Made by a program: the position numbers and the translations under genes. The notes under the pieces were generated by a model. That model had not been told where the DNA came from and searched no databases. It saw only the letters and a list, made by a program, of their open reading frames with translations. From contig KV425694.1 in assembly GCA_001632425.1 (NCBI GenBank), positions 15,445-38,918 on the forward strand: 23,474 nucleotides of DNA, given 5' to 3'. Shown here one piece after another: positions 1 to 9,300 of this stretch. The first letter of the stretch is position 1; each line of letters begins with the position of its first letter. This DNA comes from Neolentinus lepideus HHB14362 ss-1. Its lineage: Eukaryota; Basidiomycota; Agaricomycetes; Gloeophyllales; Gloeophyllaceae.

Positions 1-317
1 TTTTAAGTCCTGGAGGGGTCCCAAATGTGTCCAGGAATATATTCTGATTTATTCCGATTTTTCCGCATTTTCCTGGGCCAGAACCAAGGTCCTAGGCTAT
101 TATCACCAATATAGCAGCCTTTTTCCCACACCTGACATCCAAACCCGATTCAGATCTTGATGCCTGGGTGCCGGGCAGTCCAATTCAAACCCAGCCCGGG
201 TTCCGGGGCAATGTATGGCACAGCCCGGGGCAATAATACATTATGCTTAAAACATTACTGGGTATTGCATAAGGGTTTGTTAAAATATTAGACATGTAAT
301 ACATTAATACTACAGCA
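1..317 (-). repeat. Left arm of an inverted repeat pair, cut by the window edge
   Basis: Read on the minus strand, this stretch matches 4201 onward on the plus strand. Positions 296-317 are the exact reverse complement of 4201-4222 (22 bp), and 164-197 matches 4321-4354 with one mismatch in 34. The spacing between these two blocks is about 99 bp in both arms, so the arms are collinear. Similarity continues, weaker, to base 1, so the outer end is missing from the window. No coding potential is seen; the ORF here is short and has no family features. It is probably a copy of a dispersed noncoding transposon or LTR-type repeat; I cannot name the family. Confidence 0.75.
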
Positions 318-426
318 TTAGGTGGGACCGCGAGCATGAAGGAAGAATTGAGTTGCCGATGGACGTGAGAGAAATGGCTCAGTCTCAGAAAGACGTCGAG
401 GAAGGAGGAAGGCCTCCTGGCAGCGT

Positions 427-1711
427 TCACAAGTTGGGGCCTCCACCGAAGGAGCTATCCCTAGGAAGTATCGAGTGAGCATAGGTGGAATTGTAGAAAT
501 TGGGAGATGGACTTGTGGACAAAAGGCAACAAGGTCCTTGGACGGCACAGCAAGGACCAGACCACCCACATCGAGGAGCAAGACAGACAAGGTCTAGTTG
601 GCGGCATCGAGTGCACTGGGGTCGACTCTAATATGAACGTGGCGCTCACACGGAGGTAGGGGAAAAATATGCTTACTGGAAGTGCCCCCGGGTCATGGTT
701 GAAGGCTGTATGATGGTAACCCAATTGTTCAACTTTCTCGATAACTACAGCCTCAGTCCAAGCGGCGAACTGTCCTGAGTAGAGGTGGGAGGTTCTCAAG
801 GGAAACTGGTCTCGGTGGTACTCGCTATGTCCATCCCACTCAAGACAAGTGCCAGGAGGAAATTCAGGCAAGTCATAAGAAAGTAAAATGTCATCGGACA
901 CTGGTACCAGTGGGTCTGGAGTCACGGCATCAAACAGATTACTCGAGACAGACACCAAGGAAGGTGATACTGATGGCGCAGGCGTTGGAGTGATGTCTGG
1001 GTCCTCCCCATGTGAGGCCGTAGTCGTCATGGTCGGAGGAGGAGGGAAGTGCGCTTCGAACTCAGCCCTACCGAAGAACTCAATCAAACAGTCGCGGACG
1101 AGTGTCCAAGTCCCATACGCGATACGCGAAGGGGCATTTCATAGATGGTCCTGCTAGAGTGTGGCCAATCAGATGGGTCAACTGGTCAGACAATGGATCC
1201 TAGAGCGATGGCTTACCAGTTGCTCGATGGTACTGTGGACTGCTCGATGCTGGTTCTCTAAGTGATAGTTCCAACGAATGAAGTTCGTGGTATCTAAGAC
1301 TAGCTTGACGGCGTCCAAATCCTGGCAGGAAGGATTAGGAGGGATCGGTCTGGCCATACTCTTCCTAGGTGGAAACTGGGGTTGAGGGGAGTATTCTCTG
1401 CAAGAGGGTCAAGTGTGGCTTTTATGTTCAAGTATCTCCCAGAAGGCCAACTCAGGTAGTGCAGCATCCGCCTCGATGATCGTTGTGCTAGAACTGGGGA
1501 CAGTTTGAATTATAGTCCAGGGGAGTGTGATATGCACCGGACGATCCTGCCTGGAGAAAACGGCATTTTGATGACCTAACACTACCCTCATCCACGACAG
1601 ATATGAGGTGTCCATGGGTATATGGACAGTTAGATGTGCCGTACGGTATTGCGCATCAGGCCTATCTGCAGATGACTCACAGACAAGGTCATGTGGAACA
1701 TATCCACTCAA
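427..1711 (-). pseudogene. Unrecognised gene with cysteine-rich C-terminus, probably decayed
   Basis: I do not recognise the family. The best reading uses exon 1217-1357 (47 codons from an ATG at 1357), an intron GTAAGC..CTAG, exon 677-1153, an intron GTAAGC..CCCAG, and exon 427-615 ending in TGA. Frame is kept at both junctions. The second exon meets an in-frame TGA at 1139-1141 just after the acceptor, after which the frame is open for more than 150 codons; so it is either a nonsense mutation or the intron runs on to an AG near 1082. The middle part is rich in Pro, Thr and Ser. The last exon has the cysteine spacing C-x2-C-x6-C-x4-C-x5-CC-x5-CC, reminiscent of a small zinc-binding domain. 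An open frame at 1409-1711 (100 residues) can be joined upstream in phase through a weak intron (GTTGGC..TTGCAG), so the gene may be longer. It lies between the two inverted repeat arms, in the same direction as the Copia remnants. It may be a host gene fragment or cargo of the repeat. Confidence 0.35.
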
Positions 1712-2789
1712 CGCGTATGGAGAGCAGATGTCGATGCGTATTCCTATACCAATGACTGAGATGGTCTCAGATCATCGGACTTAGTAGGGCTGATGGGTAG
1801 TAACACACCGGACACCATCAAGGTAGTTTGCTACCCATGCTGCAGCAGGCATCGCAAAGGCACATGGGAGACCGCTGATCCTTCGACGGACATAGTAGAA
1901 GCCTATCCTTCTGGAATGACAGGCCAGGGAAGCATGCACAAAAAGGGTAGCTGAAGGTCCGCCACTACTATGAACAGTTTGGTAGCGTGCATTACTGGAT
2001 GTGGAAGGATGGTCAAGGCTAAGACCACAGAGGATATGCCATGAGGCTCATAGCTTTCCTCGACACCTCAAGAGCATTGTGGATGTGGGTGCACCTAACC
2101 GATGACAGGACCAGATGGGTGTAGGAGTCATTGGTGGGAGGATGTGCTTATGTGTTTGGGGTCAAGAGTATGGATGCGACAGGTGAAGTCTTAGGGATGG
2201 TTTGCGGTGTGAAGGAGTCTTGTCGAAGGGGACAGGATAAAGGCAATAGGAAGACAGGTGAGAGGACAAGTTCATACCCCCATTAGCTCGTAGCAGGTTC
2301 TCTCCCTCTAGTCTCATTCTGTACAACTCAGTGCTTACCTCTAAAAGACATTTTTACTCTCGGAGTGTCTTTGTGCTCTAAGGCAGCTCGTCTAATTGAT
2401 CTATTGACTCATCCACGGTGAGTCGTTCCCTAACCAGTAAAGCTAATCCAAGCCTAGTCTAGTCTATTATGCGAGTGGACATCGTCCCCGCTTCACCAGA
2501 GAAGTATCTGCAACCCGAGTGTCTGCGAGCATTCATCAGCGACCCTAGCAGCCCCAAGTGGCTTTGTGCTAGGTTCAGGCAAGAAGCCTCAGTAGCATCT
2601 GAGTATGCATTGTGTTTAGTAGGGCCCGTGTGTCCATGACCATAGTCTACCTCGTCCACCTTCCTCCCACCTTACTAAGTGGTGTCCGTGTCTCAGTGCA
2701 TGCGACTTCAGTCCTCGACCCCACAAACCTTAGCGAAGTGTCCGTAGGCCATTCTACCCTTCTGACCTGAGTCGGATGACATCCCCCAT
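1712..2789. other. Stretch between the cysteine-rich ORF and gag; no gene recognised
   Basis: Nothing here can be assigned. A plus-strand open frame of 56 codons (2469-2639) starts at ATG and reads smoothly, but it has no family motif and no clear continuation. A minus-strand 66-codon frame overlaps it at 2459-2659. Base composition resembles the flanking repeat island more than the gene-rich right side. Confidence 0.4.
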
Positions 2790-3486
2790 CTATCTAGCGG
2801 AGCATAGGTTTAGGTGTTTTACCCCCGGGGTTGAGTGCATCTGCCTATTGCTTGCACTCTGTTTATCGCCTACTGACCTTTGCGCCACTCTCGTGCATAC
2901 GGATTCCCCCTTGTGTCTGCGCACGTAGCATATCAGCGATGAGATGAAGTTGTTGTACTCAGAAGGAAGGGCATGGATGAGAGCCATGGAGGTGAGGTCA
3001 TTGTCGAGGGAGTCAATGGTGAAGTCCTTGGGGTGCAGCACATGGATATCTTGCATTGCCTTGTCCACTTGAGCCATAAGAGAAGCAAGGGACTCCCCCT
3101 CGAGCTTGCGAAGCCCCAGAAGCACATCATAAGCATTGAAACACATACCTGGCTTCTGCTAAATGTGCACCTCCTTCAGCTTCAACCACATCTTCACAGG
3201 ATCATTCTGAATGTCCTTCACATGCACCTTCTGCCTGTCCTCAACTGCCAACCAGATCTGTCCACTAGCCTGACCCTTGCACTTCTCCCAGTCCTGTACC
3301 TCCTTCCTCTCCTCCATCGTCAGGTTTGTAGCATCTACAGGCAGCAGAGCAGCTGTAGGATCATTGGTAACATCCCAGAGATTGAGTGTCTTCAGGTAGG
3401 CCTCCATATCGTCAGCCCAGGACCCATAGTTGTGTTCCCCAAGAGCTGGGAATGGATGCTTGGTGGTAGGAGTGGTTGTTGACATG
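2790..3486 (-). pseudogene. Ty1/Copia retrotransposon gag, broken by a stop
   Basis: The minus-strand frame from the ATG at 3486 carries the N-terminal gag signature of Copia elements: a PFPALGEHNYGSWADDMEAY-type block (residues 11-30 approximately), followed by the W-rich and charged region of the gag polyprotein. An in-frame TAG at 3159-3161 interrupts it; the same frame continues with the second conserved half (FNAYDVLLGLRKLEGESL, then HALPSEYNNFISSL). Intact elements read through this point, so the stop is a disabling change; CAG to TAG would explain it. After about position 2935 the sequence no longer looks like gag and no CCHC zinc knuckle, protease, integrase or RNase H follows, so the element is truncated. 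The ATG at 3587 extends the frame upstream but adds a hydrophobic leader not expected in gag, so I start at 3486. Confidence 0.8.
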
Positions 3487-3589
3487 GCATCGGCAATGAT
3501 TGGGAGCAATAAGGCAGTGACAACAGCAAGGAGGATGTAGGATGAGAGTATGATGCAGTAGAGACCAGTCTGAGACCAGATGAGCAAGT

Positions 3590-4065
3590 TCAGAGGTAAA
3601 GATGAAGCTGGAGAGTGAGTAAGAGGTCCAAATGGGCCAAGGAGTGATTCTAGGCATAATCACGCAGCGAAAAAGCGTAGGACAGCACTAGGAAGCTGTA
3701 ATCGAGGTTGTAGGGTCTGGATGGACCACTAGAGTAGACAGAAAGTTGAAATGGAGATGGATGGCAGATGGATGGATCCAGATGAGGTTGGATGTACCTC
3801 TAGAGCGCAGATGACAAGCTAAAAGTGCGATTGTGGAGACCCTAAAGCATTGGGCTCATAACCTATCAAGCTGGAAGGGTGTAGGTCTCACAATGCACAC
3901 CAGGAAGCCTGAGTCAAGCTCTATAAGTTGGATGAAGAAGAGCTTGACTCTGAATGCATTTTAGGGAGTAATGTGGCATGGGAAAGACATGAGAAGAATA
4001 AGGAAACATCAAAATGAAAATAGGACACAAGGGGTCCAAGTCATAGAAGGATAAAGACAGACATA
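3590..4065 (-). repeat. Possible 5' LTR and leader of the broken Copia element
   Basis: This noncoding stretch sits directly upstream of gag (minus strand), where the 5' LTR and primer-binding site of a Copia element belong, and begins just where the reverse transcriptase fragment stops (TAG at 4066-4068). It is pyrimidine-rich on the minus strand. I could not identify TG..CA ends or a clear primer-binding site, and the window contains no second copy to define the LTR borders, so this is placed by context only. Confidence 0.25.
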
Positions 4066-4200
4066 CTAAGGTGTCTTGATATCTGAATAGGCACTAATGC
4101 CGACAGAAGCCCACTTAGGTGTTGGAGCAAAAGTCTCATTGTAATTGAAACCAGGGCGCTGTGAGAAGCCCTTTGCAACCAAGTGACCCTTGTCAGCTGA
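4066..4200 (-). pseudogene. Fragment of Copia reverse transcriptase (RVT_2)
   Basis: Minus-strand translation from 4200 gives LVAKGFSQRPGFNYNETFAP followed by TPKWAS, the well-known N-terminal block of Copia-type reverse transcriptase (consensus LVA.GF.Q..G.DY.ETFAP). Homology fades after about 4105 and the frame ends at a TAG at 4066. It is only some 31 recognisable codons. It lies upstream of gag, the reverse of the normal gag-pol order, so it belongs to a different copy into which the gag-bearing copy inserted, or the locus is rearranged. Its right edge coincides exactly with the start of the inverted repeat arm at 4201, which suggests that the arm inserted within, or recombined into, this coding sequence. 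Confidence 0.75.
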
Positions 4201-4690
4201 TGCTGTAGTATTAATGTATTACACCCCCATTATAATAGCAGTGTGTTATGCGTTACACAGTATAGTATTGGGGGTAATGCATTACGCACCTCTGGTGCCC
4301 CGGAAAGGCTCCTACAATCTGGGCTGGGTTTGAATTGGCCTGCCCGGCACCCAGACATTAATGACCCGATTGGGTTTGCATGTCTAGTGTGGGAAAGAGG
4401 CTTCTATATTAGTTTGAGAGGGCCTGGGACCTTGTTTCTGACCCAGAAAAATCCGGAAAAATCATGAAAAATCAGAATATATTGCTGTACCCATTTTGGA
4501 CAGCATCAGTGCCAAAAATAGCACCCAGGGATATATATATTGCTGCAGAATGGCAATCAGGTGCTCAGAAAAATCAGAAAAATCAGAAAAATCATGAAAA
4601 ATCAGAATACATTGCTGCACCTATTTGTGACCATATCAGTGCCAAAAATAGCTCTTGTATATATATAGAATGCTGCTAAATGGCACTCAG
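4201..4690 (+). repeat. Right arm of the inverted repeat pair
   Basis: Plus-strand partner of the arm at 1-317. It begins with TGCTGTAGTATTAATGTATT and contains an internal imperfect palindrome (ATTACACCCCC near 4219 against GGGGGTAATGCATTAC near 4272). It continues through the conserved block 4321-4354 into a region of GAAAAATCAG-like runs. The open frames inside (4243-4467, 4464-4679) are translations of repeat sequence with no family character. The outer boundary is uncertain because the left arm leaves the window before it can be compared. Confidence 0.75.
4441..4690 (+). repeat. 130-bp tandem duplication, two diverged units
   Basis: The marker ATCATGAAAAATCAGAATA occurs at 4461 and again at 4591, a period of 130 bp. 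Each unit continues with ATTGCTG, CAGTGCCAAAAATAGC and a run of TATATATA, then AATGGCA.TCAG.TGCTCA. Short internal iterations of AATCAGAAA (4566-4590) precede the second unit. The duplication lies in the outer part of the right repeat arm; whether the left arm has it cannot be told because the window ends. Confidence 0.85.
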
Positions 4691-6367
4691 CTGCTCATAT
4701 AAAATGGCAAAAATTGCCTAAAAATGTGGAAAAATTCAGGGTAGCTCCTGGATGCCACCAGGGCCAGATGCCCATCATGATATTATGTAATCACCTACCT
4801 GATATGAACAATATTTGATGTTATACACCTCTGGAACCCATTTTTCAGCCTCTTTCTGCTGATGTGGTCCATTTCTCTACCTGGATGAGATTTCTCAGGG
4901 CTGTACCACCTCAGCCATTAGAGCTATAGATATGGGACTTGTCCCATCGATCTATATCAGCTACCAGCTATCCATTGGTACCCAAAACTACCCAAAACAG
5001 TTTTTCACATGCCACATTTAAAACACTTTTTCATGTTTTCCCACACTAACGCCCACCCCTGCAATCTGCCTTTTTGGGAATGGGGTCACCCAATATAGGG
5101 CTACAGGTTTGCTTAAGACACTGAGAGATTCTGATGAGCCAGTGGCTACTTACCGTGTTTGGGTAGAGGCTAAGCAAAGACATGTGCTCTAATATTTGAA
5201 TATGTGTGAGTACAACTTGTGGTCATATCTATTTGACCCCCAAACATGCAAGTCCAGAATGCAGTGAGTGAGTGTGAAGCATGTTAGATTATAGAGTCAT
5301 TGATGTATGTGAACAATTGATACAAATTTATATTGTCCTATTCTTCATTGTGTGACCATCCATCCCTATGGTACCTGTAAGCCTCATGCTATTAACCTAT
5401 TGGAGCCTATAGTCCTCTGCCGATTGACCTCTGGTGCCTATTGAGTGAAGGTGTCAACTATAGTGACCTATGGTGGGGGGGGGTAACCAAATTACCTGGC
5501 TGGCCTAAGGAGTCAACATAGACCTATGGGAGATGTCGTATATTTCCTGATGAGTGTACTTTTTGTCTTTACCATGTTTGTCCCTGTACTATTCAACACT
5601 GTATGGACAAACATGTAATATATGGGTTCATCATTCCTGACTCAACCTCAAAATCTTACATGGGAGCACTCACCTCAGCCATGTACAATAACAACTGATG
5701 AAAACAGAGCATGGGGGGAGGTGATAATGATATATGTCAATGCTGGTACTTCTGTGAAGGGTATCACTCTTGCATTGCACAACTGCAGATCATGTGTCAT
5801 AGCACATTGGTGCTCATGTGTCAACAGTACTATCTGCACCTCTCTGCAGGGATTGGCACCATGTGTAGGGCCCAGGGTTTTTGCACTAGAGAGACTGGAC
5901 AGGTGTGAGCCTGGTGGGCTTACTAGGCTCCCATAACTAATATATATACTACTGAGTGACTGAGATGACAGTTCTCAGTTATATTGCCTTTTGGTGTAAT
6001 GGTTACAGTGTCAGTGGTCTTGACCCTCTTGCATTGTCTCATCAATTGCAACATTAATATTGAACTGTTGAGAAATTGGGCCCGGGCATGCCACACAGCA
6101 CCAATCTCCTCAAGTTATTACAATGCATCACAATGCCATTCAGATTTTCTGGATACAGAACTGATGTGTTTGTCTGATCCTTGTGAGCTGGTCACTCCAA
6201 CTCATAGAATAACCATACAATGTACACTGCACATTCAAATTAATCTCATGTCCCATAATTGCCTGGTGAGGATTAGGCTTCAAATCACATTAAGTCTGGC
6301 AATCAACATACAGAAACAAATATTATACTACAATACCACTGCACATGTCAACACATTAGCCCCATGT
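4691..6367. other. AT-rich noncoding stretch, no gene recognised
   Basis: About 1.7 kb between the repeat island and the 3' end of the LAA1-family gene. The open frames at 5622-5936 and 5984-6385 lack family motifs, good start context or splice partners and look accidental; the second runs into the last coding exon of the neighbouring gene on the other strand. A 9-G run lies at 5475-5483. A tRNA-like 5' half occurs near 5987-6027 but no T-arm follows. Diverged repeat debris is the likeliest content. Confidence 0.5.
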
Positions 6368-9300
6368 TCAAAATGCTCTCAATGATATCTGAGGTTTATG
6401 AGACATCTGCTCAACTGACAACCCTCTGGGGCCTAGTGACTGCCTCAGAGACTCCTCCAGCACTTCTCGGCTGTGCGGCTGCAGCTTCATAGTAACATCT
6501 TTGAATGCAGCAGGTGAGGACATAGCGAAAGACAACAATTGTGCAACACATAAGGCATGCAAAGGGGACGATGCTGCCGTGGGTTCCAGAAGAAAAGTGA
6601 GCGTCGGCATGATTACACCGAGCACCCGATCTCCTGATCAATTAATTTGTAAGAAAGATGCTTCCATCTAACATGGCGACACTTACTAAGATCTGACGGT
6701 GCGGAAGCAAGATACGCAGAGAACGCCTTCATGACCTCCGAAGCAGCTTTGACATGCACATCTTTGACTGATCCTTCACTAAGCCCTGCAACCATCAGCA
6801 GATAGTCAACCATGCCGGGGATGAGCATGCGGGAGCAGTAACGTAAAAGAGAGCTTGCTGAACCCGAGGACACGACCAAAGTTTTTGCGCACTGAGCCGC
6901 AGTCAGTGCAACCTATGTTTATAGGATCGGAGAGAATCAGGATTAGCACTCTAGCCAGAAACAGTGAGAAAAGAACCTCGTCGGCGCCCCGTATTTGTTC
7001 CATTAATATGAAACAACTCCGCTCAATGACAGGCTTGCCCAGCTGGACGGTAGTCGGGATGGACGTCATGATTAGCACGATAGCCAGTAAATTGCCTCGT
7101 ATGATTTTGGACGCAATGGCACCCTGCCGTCCCCTTCACAAAGGGAATAAGTATTTGAATATTCAAAGACAGGCGCATCAACATACCGCATGTTGTCCAC
7201 ATTAATTAAGCACGCAGAAAGGATACCATGAATTGATCGCTGATACTTATCACGATGGGATGGTGTCGTCGGGCCTTTATCGAGTAGATGCTTCAGCGAT
7301 TGCAACGTCGGGCCGATGAAGTCCATATCCGAAGATTCGTCCTTGAGGAGGTCTGCGATAGCGATCAGGGACGAATCTAATGCATAGGCAGACGACATTG
7401 CTCACCACCATAGAGGGATAAACCAGCCGCACGCACATCTTCCCCACTACCTGGGCCAAGTGTCTCGCCGACAGCTGCAAAAGCCGCGAAGCCGGCACGA
7501 ATGAGACTGACTCTGTCGCTGACGCTGACGGACCCAGCATCTATCAGAGTTTAACGACATGCCATGGTATCATGACCCATACAATACAAAGACTTACAGG
7601 AACCAGTATTGTGGGCGCTCGGAATCGCACGTCGGAGAACGTGGGCACAGACTCGCAAACACCGAGCTTGAAATGTGTCCCAAGAAAGCGATCTAGAATG
7701 ATTCGTCAGACGTTCGAGAGAGACGCAGGGGAAACCCACCCAGTCGTGCCCCTGCTTTGAGAAATCGCGAAAGCGGTTAATGCACCAAGGAGATGAATCT
7801 GAGCCTCGGATGATTCTGTCATTGCTAGTCGATAGCAGAGCCCAATGAACTCTTCAAGAACGCTCGGCTGCAGTAAAGCTTGCCCAGAATACTCCGGACG
7901 GACGAGAGATTTGAGGGCACAAAGTGCGATCTCAGAAGTGCGGCGACTAGCAGGGGTAGTTGTGGAATCGACTGACGCAGAGGCAAGCGCGTCGTATATG
8001 AGACCGAACAGGACGAAAAACATGGCTGTTGGGTCTTTCCGAGACGACTGGTCGGTGCTAGATGGGGATATATCCTCGAGACCATCCATTGCAGCGAGTA
8101 TATTTGGATCATTTTCATTCATGGCCGAAGAGACAGCCTGAAGGATAACGATCCAAGAGTCAACATAATACTGCAAACGACTCATCAGTGATCTCTGCCT
8201 CATGGCAGGCCAACAAGTAAACAAACCGGTAAGAGGACTTCTCTTCCCAACGTGGAATATGATGAATCCATCGTTGACGAAGATGCCTCCTGAGCAACTT
8301 CTGACTCTCCCCGAATGCTGGCATAGTCACGTAACGACCCCAGCCACAGTGAGGCAAGAGTCGACCGATAAGGTTTCAGAATTTGGGAGAGATAGGTTTG
8401 TTGAGCACTCGCTACCTCCAGCTCAGCCCAAGCGGAGGCAGTTGCCACTCTGAGCATGGCAGAAGCATTGGGACTGAGAGGTCCTGCATCGCCGAGCGAC
8501 AGCGTCCCGGAATCTACATGGATTACTCAGCTCGGCAGGTATAATCGGACGATTAGCCTTGGACCTTTAGTCTGCTCAATAGCTGATGTAAGGAGCTTCA
8601 ATATCCTACCCATCCTTCCAGCGTCTTTGATAACTCCGCATCCTACAAAAATCGCACAGGTACCAATAGCTGATGCTAAGATATCGGGCGTAGATTCCGA
8701 TGAGAACGCGGGTGTGAGTGCAGCCGTGATGGGAGCTTGATATTGCTCCAGTAGAAGAGACTCCTCGTAGTCAGGATCCGGAGAAGTCGCGAAAACCTGG
8801 ACAAAACATTACATCGCACATGGGAAAGGAAATCACCGTAATGCTTACCTTGATGACATCGCGCAGCACTAGAAGTCCTTCCAATCTAATTTCTGTGACA
8901 TACGCAGCAGAGGCCGTGAAGGCCATTTTGATGAGATCCGCTACACGGGATACCAAGAGGGTGCGGACTGGGATACCATGAATCCGAGCGAAAGGAATGT
9001 CAACTTGTTCCCTCCTTCCACTTGCTAACACGAGCGTGCAAATGTCATGAAGACACTGCAGTGCGAAGAGCTGAGTTCTCCATCTAGAGGTGGAAGGAGT
9101 CTGCTCTTCGTTAGCAGTAGTGGCGGTGCCTCCGAAGTTAAGAGATTCGCCCTCATCATCCCGGAACGTGCCTTTCGCAGCTGCATCTGTCGCTTGCTGG
9201 GACGCAGTAGTACGAGACATGATCCGCTGACATAAATCGATCCACGCGGATGGGTTGTGGACGGCAGTCTGCGTAAGCCAACTCGAGATGACATTCCTCA

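Noticed and set aside
2973..3482. 169-codon plus-strand frame opposite gag
   Set aside because: It is the antisense shadow of the Copia gag sequence; its hydrophobic residues mirror the gag codons.
5622..5936. 104-codon plus-strand open frame
   Set aside because: Low-information sequence in AT-rich noncoding DNA, with no start context, splice partners or recognisable domain.
5985..6030. Functional tRNA gene
   Set aside because: Only a D-arm and a possible anticodon stem are visible; there is no T-arm and no acceptor pairing.
5984..6385. 133-codon plus-strand open frame
   Set aside because: It begins at a non-ATG codon, overlaps the terminal coding exon of the LAA1-family gene on the other strand, and has no family motifs.
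7352..7406. A 29-bp intron after exon 15 of the LAA1-family gene
   Set aside because: Too short for fungal splicing; the next acceptor gives a 53-bp intron that also restores frame and has a branch-site-like CTGAT.
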